From the NCBI RefSeq assembly GCF_000516515.1, contig NZ_KI911784.1, positions 1,582,881 through 1,646,880 on the forward strand: DNA of 64,000 nucleotides. Direction: 5' to 3'. The DNA is from Chloroflexus sp. Y-396-1. Lineage in GTDB: Bacteria > Chloroflexota > Chloroflexia > Chloroflexales > Chloroflexaceae. The position numbers and the translations under genes were made by a program. Below the pieces are notes generated by a model. It saw only the letters and a list, made by a program, of their open reading frames with translations, was not told where the DNA came from and did no database searches. Every line of letters begins with the position of its first letter. The first letter of the stretch is position 1. Of the stretch, positions 54,670 to 63,733 are shown in pieces.

Positions 54670-54752
54670 CCATCCCCCCAGCCCCCCCGCATGCGTCACC
54701 CCCCAGCCCCCCCGCATGCGTCACCCCCCAGCCCCCCCGCATGCGGGGGGGG
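54670..54752. repeat. Three 25-bp C-tract repeats ending in a hairpin
   Basis: AGCCCCCCCGCATGCG recurs at 54680, 54705 and 54730, 25 bp apart. The last copy folds into a CCCCCCCGC / GCGGGGGGG hairpin (54732-54750). The minus strand has G-quadruplex potential. Rest of the 53948-54793 gap: the two MITE-like elements and no gene. Confidence 0.75.
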
Positions 54753-54793
54753 TAGTGGGGGGTCCCCCGCTCTCTCCTCTTTGCTCCTGCTAT

Positions 54794-55918
54794 TTATAGA
54801 CGTGCTGCCTCACGCATCGCCGTATCGAGATCGTACCAGAGATCATCAACATCCTCGATCCCGACACTCAGCCGTAACAATGATGGCGGTAGATGCTCTT
54901 GCCCTGCAACCGCTGCTCGCCGCTCCATTGTCGACTCAACGGCTCCCAAACTGGTTGCGTGGCGGATCAACCTGACACGCCGACAGACGGCATCGGCAAA
55001 TGCAGCATCACCTTTCAGATCAAACGAGATGATCGTACCGAAGTCCTTGAGAACGCGACAAGCAACCTGATAAGTCGGATGAGAGGGTAAACCCGGATAA
55101 CGCACACAAGCAACCAGCGGATGGGTTTGCAGTCGTTGCGCCAGCTCCAGCGCATTACGCTGTGCTCGTTCAAGGCGCAACGCCAACGTGCGCGCACCAC
55201 GTGTTGCCAGAAATGCTTCTAAAGCGCCAGGTATCGAACCATTCAGTGCCCGCGACTGCCGCAGCTTCTGCCAGAGCTGCTCGTCACGAGTAGTAATCAC
55301 TCCGGCCAGAAGATCAGAATGCCCACCGATAAATTTGGTAGCCGATTGTATCGCAACCGTGGCCCCAAACTCAAGTGGCTGCTGATTAAGCGGAGTAGCA
55401 AAGGTATTATCAACTGCAATAATGGTGCCGGCTTTGCGCGGTGCAGCACAGATCGCCGGGAGATCGGCAACCGTCAACAGCGGATTTGATGGCGACTCAA
55501 GCCAGATCAGATCGGCAACTGCACAGGCCTGCCGCCATGCTTCGGTATCGTCCAGTGGCAGCCGCTGCACCGACCAACGACCACGGGTTGCGCCGGCCAC
55601 TGCCAACCCGACGACCCCCTGATAGCAATCATCCGGTAAAACGACGTGCGCACCGACGGGCAACTGATCGAACACGGCTGCTACGGCTGCCATACCTGAA
55701 GCAAACGCAAGCGCCTGTCCACCTTCCAGACCACCTACAATCTCTTCAAGGGCTTCCCAGGTTGGTGTAGCATCACTCCGCGCATACGAGCGCTCTTGCC
55801 CGATGATGAAGTTTGAAGCAGGAATTGGCGGTACATTCAGTGGCTCACCGCTTGCAATCATTCTACCGGCGGCAACTAACCATGACTCTGGTTTGAGATG
55901 GAGGGGATGTTTCGACAT
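54794..55918 (-). CDS. Cys/Met-metabolism PLP enzyme, cystathionine gamma-synthase/lyase type
   Basis: 374 aa from ATG 55918 (MSKHPLHLKPESW); the frame opens at 55960. PLP fold type I: GGLEGGQALAFASGMAAVAAV, the Asp that holds PLP in IIAVDNTFATPLNQQ, and the PLP-binding Lys in IQSATKFIGGHSDLLAG. Family members make or split cystathionine, or act on methionine or homoserine esters; I cannot pick one from the sequence. It is divergent from the glycosyltransferase gene. Confidence 0.9.
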   Translation of the reverse strand: MSKHPLHLKPESWLVAAGRMIASGEPLNVPPIPASNFIIGQERSYARSDATPTWEALEEIVGGLEGGQALAFASGMAAVAAVFDQLPVGAHVVLPDDCYQGVVGLAVAGATRGRWSVQRLPLDDTEAWRQACAVADLIWLESPSNPLLTVADLPAICAAPRKAGTIIAVDNTFATPLNQQPLEFGATVAIQSATKFIGGHSDLLAGVITTRDEQLWQKLRQSRALNGSIPGALEAFLATRGARTLALRLERAQRNALELAQRLQTHPLVACVRYPGLPSHPTYQVACRVLKDFGTIISFDLKGDAAFADAVCRRVRLIRHATSLGAVESTMERRAAVAGQEHLPPSLLRLSVGIEDVDDLWYDLDTAMREAARL

Positions 55919-56101
55919 AGAAGACCTGTCAGCTTCTTGTAGAAATGCAGAACAAGCCACAAAACCTGGGTGATTATCGCACCAACAACTGGTGCTGTCA
56001 ATCGATCAGGCTGCTACGGGATCGGTAAAATCGGCTATCATAAGAGCAAACAATCGTATCATCAACTTTCCCCCTCCTTTTGGAACTTTGAGGAGCTTGC
56101 T

Positions 56102-57274
56102 GTGCAGATCGTGATCAACGGCAGCTTTTGGTCTCAACCAACCGTAGGTATTGGTCAATACCTGCACAATCTCGTACCCTGGATGCATCGCCAGGCACCT
56201 CAACACCGCTACCTGATGGTGTTACCAGGCCATTCACCTACACCGGCTTTGCCGGGCGGTGTCGAGCGGATAACCGTCACCATTGGTGGGCCACGCCAGA
56301 TAGCAAAGGTTATCTTCGAGCAAATTGCCGTACCGATGATCGCACAGCGACTGGCGCGAAACGGTGAGCCAACCGTGATCTTTGTTCCCTACTTTGCCCC
56401 TCCATTGCGTTCACGCCAACCGGTGGTAACGACCATCGGCGATCTGATCCCGCTACTCCTTCCAGCGTATCGTGGAAACTGGTCGGTTCGGTTGTATATG
56501 GCGCTGGTGCGTCGGGCCGCGCTGCACAGCACGCACGTATTAACCTTCTCGAAGTTTAGTCGTAATACGATTTTGAACTATCTCGCTATCCCACCAGAAC
56601 GTGTTACCGTAACCTATCTGGCTGCCGGTGAGCAGTTTCGTCCGGCTGCCGATGTTACCGCAGCCCAGAATCTGGTGGCTGCTCGTTATGGAGTACCATC
56701 GCCATTTATTTACTACGTAGGAGGCCTTGACGAACGTAAAAATCTCTCGACCTTGTTACGAGCCTTTGCCCTGGTACGTAACCGCTATCCACACGTAACC
56801 CTGGCCATTGCCGGGCGAGCACTAGGACGCGATCCACGTCTCTTCCCGGATATCGATCAATTGATTGCCGACCTTGATCTCACGACGGCAGTACGGCGCA
56901 TCGATGTACCACCCGAAGATGGCCCGTTACTCTACCAGGCGTGTACCATCTTTACCTACCCCTCGCGATATGAAGGTTTTGGTTTACCACCGCTAGAAGC
57001 GATGGCCTGCGGTGCACCGGTGATTGTCAGTGATGCGAGTTCGCTGCCCGAGGTCGTCGGTGCGGCTGCTATTCGGATTGCCCCCGACGATGTGGCAGGT
57101 TGGGCAGCAGCGATACAGCGCCTTTTAAGTGATGAGAGCTTGCGCGCCGACTTACGTACCCGTGGTCTGGAACAGGCTGCCAGTTTTTCGTATCAGCGCA
57201 CTGCAACCCAGACCCTCGTCGTGCTTGAACAGGTTGCGCAGGCACGGCGCGTTATGCTGAGAAGTGAGAAGTGA
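56102..57274 (+). CDS. Group 1 (GT4-type) glycosyltransferase
   Basis: 390 aa from GTG 56102 (VQIVINGSFWSQPTVGIGQY), with GAGGAG 7 nt upstream; the frame opens at 55970. GT-B fold: N-terminal IGQYLHNL and FSKFSRNTIL, C-terminal YYVGGLDERKNLSTLLRAF, PSRYEGFGLPPLEAMACGAP and VVGAAAIRI. It transfers a sugar from a nucleotide donor, probably to a surface polymer. The acceptor is unknown. Confidence 0.9.
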   Translation: MQIVINGSFWSQPTVGIGQYLHNLVPWMHRQAPQHRYLMVLPGHSPTPALPGGVERITVTIGGPRQIAKVIFEQIAVPMIAQRLARNGEPTVIFVPYFAPPLRSRQPVVTTIGDLIPLLLPAYRGNWSVRLYMALVRRAALHSTHVLTFSKFSRNTILNYLAIPPERVTVTYLAAGEQFRPAADVTAAQNLVAARYGVPSPFIYYVGGLDERKNLSTLLRAFALVRNRYPHVTLAIAGRALGRDPRLFPDIDQLIADLDLTTAVRRIDVPPEDGPLLYQACTIFTYPSRYEGFGLPPLEAMACGAPVIVSDASSLPEVVGAAAIRIAPDDVAGWAAAIQRLLSDESLRADLRTRGLEQAASFSYQRTATQTLVVLEQVAQARRVMLRSEK

Positions 57275-57293
57275 GTGGTAAACGTAGCCGCGA

Positions 57294-57547
57294 CCCTGGG
57301 TACGCGGGCCTCCGGCCCGCATCCTACGGTGAACGCAGACACACCCCTGGGTACGCGGGCCGTTCCCCCACATCCTGCGGTGAGCGCAGACACACCCCTG
57401 GGTGCGCGGGCCGCCGGCCCGCATCCTACGGTGAACGCAGACACACCCCTGGGTGCGCGGCTGTTCCCCTGCATCCTACGGTGAACGCAGACACACCCCT
57501 GGGTACGCGGGCCTCTGGCCCGCATCCTGCGGTGAGCGTGCGGAGAC
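57294..57547. repeat. Tandem 51-bp array with GCGGGCC/GGCCCGC palindromes
   Basis: CCCTGGG starts at 57294, 57345, 57396, 57447 and 57497 (51, 51, 51 and 50 bp apart). Each unit has a GC-rich half and a conserved CGGTGAACGCAGACACACC half. Some copies keep the palindrome, some have lost it (copies 2 and 4). It begins 20 nt after the glycosyltransferase stop. Confidence 0.88.
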
Positions 57548-57598
57548 AGCGCACGTCTTATCAACACACTGTCTGGAGTAAGTTACCAATCTACCGCA

Positions 57599-57738
57599 AG
57601 CTCCCCCTCCTCTCCCTTAGTGGAAAAGGAAGAGGGGCGAGGGGAAAGATGATAACGTCCCGCAGCCACAAACTATTTCCCCTTCCTCTCCCCTAGTGGG
57701 AGAGAAAGGGGGCTAAGGGGAAGGTGAGGGGATTCTCA
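57599..57738. repeat. Two CT-rich/GA-rich inverted-repeat blocks
   Basis: CCTCCTCTCCC...GGAAGAGGGG near 57603-57640, and CCCCTTCCTCTCCC with GGGAGAGAAAGGGGG near 57679-57721, each folding around a TAGTGG-like loop. Similar blocks close the copies of element A at 25436-25488 and 54381-54431. They may terminate sdh transcription. Confidence 0.5.
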
Positions 57739-57763
57739 GAACCACCCTCACGCACCAGAACCG

Positions 57764-58546
57764 TTACCTGGTTGTGGCTGGCGCGATCGGCACATTTGGT
57801 TCAATACCGCGTAGCGCTGCCATTACCAGATCGCGGTTGAGCTGGGCAATAGTGTCGAGGCTGATCTCTTTAGGACAAACCGCCGCACACTCACCAATAT
57901 TGGTGCAGTTTCCGAAGCCCTCGAAATCAGCCTGAGCAACCATATTCACGACCCGCTGGTAGCGTTCAGGTTGACCCTGCGGTAGTAATGCCAGATGAGT
58001 AACTTTGGCAGCCGTAAACAACATCGCCGACCCATTTGGACAGGCTGCGACACAAGCCCCACAACCGATACAAGCAGCGGCATCCATTGCCCGATCAGCA
58101 GCCGCCTTCGGTACCGGAATAGTATTGGCGTCAGGCGCCGAACCGGTGCTGACACTTATATAGCCACCGGCTTGAATAATCCGGTCGAAAGCACTCCGGT
58201 CAACGACCAAATCCTTGAGGATAGGGAACGCGGCAGCGCGCCAGGGTTCGACCGTAATTGTGTCGCCATCGTTAAAGCTGCGCATGTGCAACTGACAGGT
58301 CGTGATGGCGTTCTTGGGGCCATGTGCCACGCCATTGATCATTAGCGAGCACATGCCACAAATACCTTCACGGCAGTCATGGTCAAAAGCAACCGGCTCT
58401 TCACCACGTGACATAAGTTCCTCGTTTAATACATCGAGCATCTCGAGGAACGACATATCAGGGCTAACGTTGTCCATCACGTAGGTCTTGAACTCGCCAG
58501 GAGTGTTGCGGTTCTTCTGTCGCCAGATCTTCAGTGTGATCTTCAT
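57764..58546 (-). CDS. sdhB: Succinate dehydrogenase/fumarate reductase iron-sulphur subunit
   Basis: 260 aa. Three Fe-S clusters: [2Fe-2S] in [20 protein letters not shown] plus a later Cys, [4Fe-4S] in [17 protein letters not shown], and [3Fe-4S]/Cys set in [15 protein letters not shown]. It passes electrons between the flavoprotein and the membrane quinone site. It is last in the sdhC-A-B operon, 74 nt after sdhA. In Chloroflexus succinate oxidation serves both the TCA cycle and the 3-hydroxypropionate bicycle (established knowledge of the genus; organism identity here is inferred). Confidence 0.95.
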   Translation of the reverse strand: MKITLKIWRQKNRNTPGEFKTYVMDNVSPDMSFLEMLDVLNEELMSRGEEPVAFDHDCREGICGMCSLMINGVAHGPKNAITTCQLHMRSFNDGDTITVEPWRAAAFPILKDLVVDRSAFDRIIQAGGYISVSTGSAPDANTIPVPKAAADRAMDAAACIGCGACVAACPNGSAMLFTAAKVTHLALLPQGQPERYQRVVNMVAQADFEGFGNCTNIGECAAVCPKEISLDTIAQLNRDLVMAALRGIEPNVPIAPATTR

Positions 58547-58559
58547 ACTCTATACTCCG

Positions 58560-58588
58560 GTCACCGGCTGGTGAGGCCAACCGGTGAC
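58560..58588 (-). promoter_or_regulatory. Hairpin between sdhA and sdhB
   Basis: GTCACCGG...TGG and CCA...CCGGTGAC arms form an 11-bp stem with one internal mismatch (5-nt loop) in the 74-nt gap upstream of the sdhB start. It may stabilise or process the mRNA. Confidence 0.45.
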
Positions 58589-58620
58589 AGTAAAATTAAT
58601 CTCAGACAACGATAGTCGGA

Positions 58621-60594
58621 TCACTTATAGCTGCGCTGAGTCGGCTTCACGTACTCAAAGATCAGCGGCTCTTTATGCAGACGTGGCTTAGCAAGATCGC
58701 CGGTAAACTCCCATGCAGCTACATAAGAAAACTGCTCATCGTTCCGCAGTGCTTCACCTTCTGGCGTTTGATACTCTTCGCGGAAGTGACCACCACAGGA
58801 CTCTTCGCGATGGAGGGCATCGAGACACATCAGCTCGGCCAGTTCAAGAAAATCGGCGACTCGCCCCGCCTTTTCCAGCGCCTGATTGAGGTCGCTTGCT
58901 TCGCCGGGTACGTTAACATTCTCCCAAAACTCGGCGCGGATCTCTGGGATTCGTTGCAATGCTTCACGCAAACCGGCTGCATTGCGCGCCATCCCACACT
59001 TGTCCCACATCAACTTCCCCAGCTCGCGGTGGAACGAGTCAACGGTACGCTTGCCACGAGCGTTCAGCAAGCGATGAATTCGCTGATTAACTTCAGCTTC
59101 TACTTCAGCAAACTCAGGCCGATCAATGCTGATGCCACCGGGCTTCACCTGGGCAAGGAAATTCGCGATGGTGTAGGGTAGGATGAAATATCCATCGGCC
59201 AACCCCTGCATCAACGCCGATGCACCGAGCCGATTAGCCCCGTGATCCGAGAAGTTAGCCTCGCCGATTACAAACAGACCGGGGATCGTACTTTGCAGGT
59301 TATAGTCAACCCACAAACCACCCATTGTGTAGTGAGGTGCGGGATAAATCCGCATCGGCGTCTCATACGGATCCTCGCCGGTAATCTGCTTGTACATATC
59401 GAAGAGATTACCGTAGCGTTCAGCGATCTTCTGTCGTCCAAGGCGCTTAATGGCATCGGAGAAATCCAGATAAACCCCTAGTCCGCCAGGGCCAACACCG
59501 CGGCCTTCATCACAGACCTGCTTGGCAGCCCGTGAGGCAATATCGCGCGGAACCAGATTACCGAAGCTAGGATAACGCTCTTCAAGGTAGTAATCGCGCT
59601 CGGATTCAGGAATATCTTGCGGACGACGGGTATCACCTTTCTTCTTCGGCACCCAGATGCGACCATCGTTGCGCAGTGACTCCGACATCAATGTCAGTTT
59701 GCTCTGGTATTCACCGCTCACCGGAATACAGGTCGGGTGAATCTGCGTAAAGCAAGGATTGCCAAAGAAGGCGCCACGGCGATGCGCACGCCAAATGGCA
59801 GTCGCATTGCAACCTTTAGCATTCGTACTCAGGTAGAAGACATTACTATAGCCACCGGTCGCCAGTACAACTGCATCGGCTGCATAGCGCGAAATCTTAC
59901 CGGTAACCAAATCACGAACAATAATCCCACGTGCCCGACCATCAACTACAACTAGATCGAGCATCTCGGTGCGGGGGAACATCTTCACCGTACCGGCCGC
60001 AATCTGGCGACTGAGCGCCTGATAAGCGCCGAGCAATAACTGCTGACCGGTCTGACCGCGAGCATAGAAGGTACGGGCCACCTGCGCGCCACCGAACGAG
60101 CGGTTGTCAAGCAAGCCGCCATATTCACGGGCAAACGGCACCCCTTGGGCAACACACTGGTCAATAATATTCACCGAAACCTGCGCCAGACGATAAACAT
60201 TGCTCTCGCGGGCGCGGAAATCGCCACCCTTTACCGTATCGTAAAAGAGGCGGTAAATGCTGTCACCATCGTTTCGATAGTTCTTCGCCGCGTTGATACC
60301 ACCCTGGGCAGCAATACTATGCGCACGGCGCGGACTATCTTGATAGCAGAAACAGAGCACATTGTAACCAGCTTCACCCAGAGTAGCCGCTGCCGAAGCT
60401 CCGGCCAGGCCAGAACCAACCACGATGATCGTGTATTTGCGTCGGTTGGCCGGATTTACCAGCTTCATCTCGAAGCGATGCTTATCCCAGCGCTGCTCGA
60501 TTGGCCCCGTTGGCACCTTGGAATCCAGCGCGCTGACAAACTCTATTTGCCGCGTACCGGTGCGAACTGTCGTTTCGTTCTTCGTCTCGCTCAT
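58621..60594 (-). CDS. sdhA: Succinate dehydrogenase/fumarate reductase flavoprotein subunit
   Basis: 657 aa. FAD-binding start [20 protein letters not shown], covalent-FAD His in [18 protein letters not shown], and the active-site segment [18 protein letters not shown]. It oxidises succinate to fumarate (or the reverse). Middle gene of the operon, 39 nt after sdhC. Length and motifs match the type-B enzymes. Confidence 0.96.
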   Translation of the reverse strand: MSETKNETTVRTGTRQIEFVSALDSKVPTGPIEQRWDKHRFEMKLVNPANRRKYTIIVVGSGLAGASAAATLGEAGYNVLCFCYQDSPRRAHSIAAQGGINAAKNYRNDGDSIYRLFYDTVKGGDFRARESNVYRLAQVSVNIIDQCVAQGVPFAREYGGLLDNRSFGGAQVARTFYARGQTGQQLLLGAYQALSRQIAAGTVKMFPRTEMLDLVVVDGRARGIIVRDLVTGKISRYAADAVVLATGGYSNVFYLSTNAKGCNATAIWRAHRRGAFFGNPCFTQIHPTCIPVSGEYQSKLTLMSESLRNDGRIWVPKKKGDTRRPQDIPESERDYYLEERYPSFGNLVPRDIASRAAKQVCDEGRGVGPGGLGVYLDFSDAIKRLGRQKIAERYGNLFDMYKQITGEDPYETPMRIYPAPHYTMGGLWVDYNLQSTIPGLFVIGEANFSDHGANRLGASALMQGLADGYFILPYTIANFLAQVKPGGISIDRPEFAEVEAEVNQRIHRLLNARGKRTVDSFHRELGKLMWDKCGMARNAAGLREALQRIPEIRAEFWENVNVPGEASDLNQALEKAGRVADFLELAELMCLDALHREESCGGHFREEYQTPEGEALRNDEQFSYVAAWEFTGDLAKPRLHKEPLIFEYVKPTQRSYK

Positions 60595-60633
60595 GCGGGT
60601 TTCCTCGCTCTTCTAGCGTTGGTCGGTGATCCT

Positions 60634-61353
60634 CTACGCGACAAAGCCAAAGTAGACTGCCAATGGGAATGAAACGTTACCAATAAAGACGGCTGCTGCA
60701 ATCAAAATGGCCAGACCGCGCAACAGGCGATCATATGTGCGGCTATTCCAACCCAACGTTTGAAACATGCTCCAGACCCCATGGTACAGATGTAAGCCGA
60801 GGAATACCATGGTTAGAAGATAAAAACCAACGATGAATGGGTTCTGAAAACCATTCACTACGTTGCTGTACGTTTCATATACATCGCCGTGAGGATGGAT
60901 AAATTGACCTGGCTCATAACCGACGACACCAAAGGTAAGATGCAGGATGTGATAAATAATGAAGAAGAAGATCAGCACACCACCGAACCGCATCGTGTAA
61001 TCGGCATACCCTGACTGACGCTTATGCTGACCATAACGGCGCACCGTCGAAATGCTACTTGCCCGGATACTACGCTGGCTTTGTAGGGTCAGACTGGTAG
61101 CTGCCCAAATATGGAGAAAGACCGAGGCAAGCAACACAAACCGTGCGATCCAAAGCAGATGCTCGTGACCAAAGATCGGATAACCAAGTTCGCGCAAGCC
61201 GGCTGCGTAAGCGTTGTACACTTCAGGGCCCTGATACATCTTCAGATTGCCGTACATGTGAAAGACGACAAAGCCGACGAGAATGAAGCCGGTCAGCGCC
61301 ATTATCACCTTTTTACCGACCGACGTGCGGGTGAGGGTGAGCACTCCTGTCAT
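60634..61353 (-). CDS. sdhC: Succinate dehydrogenase cytochrome b subunit, type B
   Basis: 239 aa from ATG 61353 (MTGVLTLTRTSVGKKVIMAL), with GGAAGGA upstream; the frame opens at 61389. Five TM helices with His residues placed for two hemes (VVFHMYGN, FGHEHLLWI, FLHIWAATS, YHILHLTFG, LHLYHGVWSM). One large subunit replaces the separate C and D anchors, which is the type-B, menaquinone-linked plan. First gene of sdhCAB, behind a strong promoter. Confidence 0.94.
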   Translation of the reverse strand: MTGVLTLTRTSVGKKVIMALTGFILVGFVVFHMYGNLKMYQGPEVYNAYAAGLRELGYPIFGHEHLLWIARFVLLASVFLHIWAATSLTLQSQRSIRASSISTVRRYGQHKRQSGYADYTMRFGGVLIFFFIIYHILHLTFGVVGYEPGQFIHPHGDVYETYSNVVNGFQNPFIVGFYLLTMVFLGLHLYHGVWSMFQTLGWNSRTYDRLLRGLAILIAAAVFIGNVSFPLAVYFGFVA

Positions 61354-61472
61354 CGTTCCATCCTTCCCAGAACAACATCTGCACAACAAAACAGATGATC
61401 AGTAGCTGCCAGCAAAGGCCAGCAGCAGGGAAATATCTGTGATTTGCCCCACGAAGTATCTTGTTCTACAGA

Positions 61473-61501
61473 ATTATAACGGAATTACGATCAATTGTCT
61501 A
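61473..61501 (-). promoter_or_regulatory. Near-consensus promoter of sdhCAB
   Basis: On the minus strand TAGACA (61501-61496), a 17-nt spacer and TATAAT (61478-61473). The leader to sdhC is about 110 nt. Confidence 0.7.
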
Positions 61502-61696
61502 CCGAATGCAACGATGCAGCAATACCTTGTGAAGAAAGACGCGAGGCTTTACAAAGCGCTAGATCGCTGTCTTAGCCCAAGCCAGTAGAACCGTGCAGAA
61601 CCCTTCGATCTTGAATCGATAGCAAAAAAGTCTGCAAGGAAGTGCATATTATGCCGCAAACGACCGTGGATGGCTAGAGGTGTTAGGAAGAGGTTA

Positions 61697-61766
61697 GGGT
61701 TTTTCAACGTTTTCGCCCTACACAGGAGTGGTGCGGAGTCTTGACCATGAAAACGTTGAAAACCCC
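61697..61766. repeat. Inverted repeat with a TTTTCAACGTTTTC core
   Basis: 61697-61714 and 61749-61766 are reverse complements with one mismatch in 18 bp (34-nt loop). A related single arm lies at 25585-25608. It is downstream of the AAA ATPase gene on its strand and may end its transcript. Confidence 0.5.
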
Positions 61767-61809
61767 TCTGGATGAGACCTGATCAGGCACAGATAGCAGT
61801 GTAGAATGA

Positions 61810-63432
61810 TTACAGATCCAGCCGAACCTTAGCCCCGAAGTTCTTCTTCTCTTTACTGGGGAAGTACGAGAGGCAGGCTGCATCAAGCAAATCAGGACTC
61901 AGGGTGGGCGTCTCCATATTGTAACGGGCAATAGCGATTAATTGATCAAGAATATCGCGCGGCTGACACATCCGAAACGGCCGTTGATCAGGACGAAACC
62001 ACTTCGCGATCAAGTAATCGATACTCCGATCGTCATAGGGTACCTTCCGTACCCGACACATAATTTTCCAAATCTCTCGCCATTGTTCTTCCGTCGGATC
62101 GATAATCTCAATCTTAAACTTGATCCGACGCAGGAGTGCATCATCACCCAAGTCTTTTGGATCAAGATTTGTACTAAACATGATGAGCTGATCGAACGGA
62201 ATCTGTATCTTCTGTCCTGAAACAGTGTTAAGAAAGTCATAACGTTTTTCCAACGGCACAATCCAGCGATTGAGGAGATCGAAAACCCGCACTTGTTGCC
62301 GACCAAAGTCATCGATGAGGAAGATGCCACAGTTTGCTTTCATCTGAAACGGCGCTTCGTACACTTTTGAGGTCGGGTTATACACTAGATTGAGTTGTTC
62401 GAGGGTTAATTCACCACCGACAATCACCACCGGACGACTGATCCGAATCCAGCGATGGTCGTACTCGGTATCTTCTGGCAAAGGACGGCGCGGCGGCTCG
62501 TGGATGACCGAGTCGTACAACTTGATAATCGCACCATCGGCGTATACTGCATACGGGATAAAGATATCGTCACCCATCAGATAGGTAATCCGTTCGGCAA
62601 TCGTGGTCTTGCCGTTGCCAGGATACCCAAACAGCATGACCGACGAACCAGAGTTTACCGCCGGCCCCACCATGTTCAAAATAGACTCATCGATCACCAA
62701 CCCCTCGAACGCATCACGGATGTTGCGCCGGGTGACCTTCACATTCTTGACCGTCTGCGCCTTCACCGACTCGATCCAGTGTTCAAGCGGCACCGGACAA
62801 ACACCTGTGTAGTGCACCTTTTCCATTGCCGCTTGCGCTGCGGTCTGACCACGCGGCGTCAAAACATATTCGTAATTGACGTCGCCAAAGCCACGTTGAC
62901 CGACAATATCGATCTGTTCAACATTCCGCAAATCGATAATAATCTGCTCAATGATCCGGTAAAACAATCCCATGGCTGCGGCCAGCTCCATACCGGTAGC
63001 CCGTCCCTTATTGTAGAGAATGCGCAGAAACTGCTCGGTGAGAAAGGTGCGGTTCAGTCCGGTTTCCTCTAGGGTTGTCGGTTGTGCGGGTAAGAACGAA
63101 TTGCTCAGTTGGGGACGAGCTTCATCATCGGTGGGTGGAGGATCACCAAGCATACGCAGCGTCGCTACATTTTCACCTCGTGCCCGTGCTTCACCGATCA
63201 AGCGTTCGAGATCGCTGACGTGCATCTGAAGATGGAGCAGGGCATCGATATCATTTTTGGCTTGTGCTTCTTTTAAGCAAGCATATACGGCACGAGCAAC
63301 GGTGTATTTGACACCGTCAATATAAAGGTGATGACAATACTCCTGATTACGCACATAACAATCGCGTGGATGACTCTTGCGCGCCAGCATTTCATCATAC
63401 GAACGTTGATCGAGTAGATAGCGCATATACAC
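61810..63432 (-). CDS. AAA-type ATPase with N-terminal helical region, 540 aa
   Basis: About 1-240 is helical (YLLDQRSYDEMLARKSH; a winged-helix-like FRILYNKGRATGMELAAAMG-type segment near 150). About 260-450 is the ATPase: Walker A LFGYPGNGKTTIAERI, Walker B GIFLIDDFGRQQVRVFDLL, sensor MFSTNLDPKDLGDDALLRR. The C-terminus holds FRMCQPRDILDQLIAIARY. No family name is certain; it recalls MoxR-like or helicase-loader ATPases. It is divergent from the partial gene at 63734, with an inverted repeat between. Confidence 0.8.
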   Translation of the reverse strand: MYMRYLLDQRSYDEMLARKSHPRDCYVRNQEYCHHLYIDGVKYTVARAVYACLKEAQAKNDIDALLHLQMHVSDLERLIGEARARGENVATLRMLGDPPPTDDEARPQLSNSFLPAQPTTLEETGLNRTFLTEQFLRILYNKGRATGMELAAAMGLFYRIIEQIIIDLRNVEQIDIVGQRGFGDVNYEYVLTPRGQTAAQAAMEKVHYTGVCPVPLEHWIESVKAQTVKNVKVTRRNIRDAFEGLVIDESILNMVGPAVNSGSSVMLFGYPGNGKTTIAERITYLMGDDIFIPYAVYADGAIIKLYDSVIHEPPRRPLPEDTEYDHRWIRISRPVVIVGGELTLEQLNLVYNPTSKVYEAPFQMKANCGIFLIDDFGRQQVRVFDLLNRWIVPLEKRYDFLNTVSGQKIQIPFDQLIMFSTNLDPKDLGDDALLRRIKFKIEIIDPTEEQWREIWKIMCRVRKVPYDDRSIDYLIAKWFRPDQRPFRMCQPRDILDQLIAIARYNMETPTLSPDLLDAACLSYFPSKEKKNFGAKVRLDL

Positions 63433-63601
63433 CTCATCGGTACATCCTATACAGAGTGGAAAAAACCGCTGCTTTCATGGGAACGGAGAGGCAACATTGC
63501 CAGAGAGGTTTACTAGCTTCTATTGTACCGTATTCGGCGAACCACCATACTACCACGGCAGTGTTTTGCAGCGAATGTACAGATCGTCATCAAAAACGGG
63601 C

Positions 63602-63630
63602 TTGACGAGTGCCACGGTTTCCGTTAGAAT
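63602..63630 (+). promoter_or_regulatory. Promoter of the partial gene at 63734
   Basis: TTGACG (63602-63607), a 17-nt spacer and TAGAAT (63625-63630). The leader is about 97 nt and contains the palindrome listed next. Confidence 0.65.
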
Positions 63631-63656
63631 TAGAACAAAAGTTCTAATTTTAGAAC
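63624..63656. promoter_or_regulatory. TTAGAAC half-sites with GAAC-N4-GTTC core, candidate LexA (SOS) box
   Basis: AATTAGAAC (63628-63636) and GTTCTAATT (63641-63649) are perfect 9-bp arms around AAAA. Further half-sites are TTAGAAT (63624-63630) and TTAGAAC (63650-63656). GAAC-N4-GTTC is the core of the Bacillus-type SOS box (established for Firmicutes). It overlaps the -10 and likely start of the + strand promoter, a classic repressor position. LexA as the binder is inferred. Confidence 0.5.
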
Positions 63657-63733
63657 TGTGCGATGCTGCTATCCGGTGGATAATTCCACCATTGCGTAAA
63701 CAGGATGGCACCTGCCAGTTAAGGAGGGCTGGA

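Noticed and set aside
57294-57547. Possible CRISPR array
   Set aside because: The whole 51-bp unit repeats; there are no unique spacers and no cas genes.
57193-57696. ORFs over the 51-bp array
   Set aside because: Repeat read-through with low-complexity translation and no start signals.
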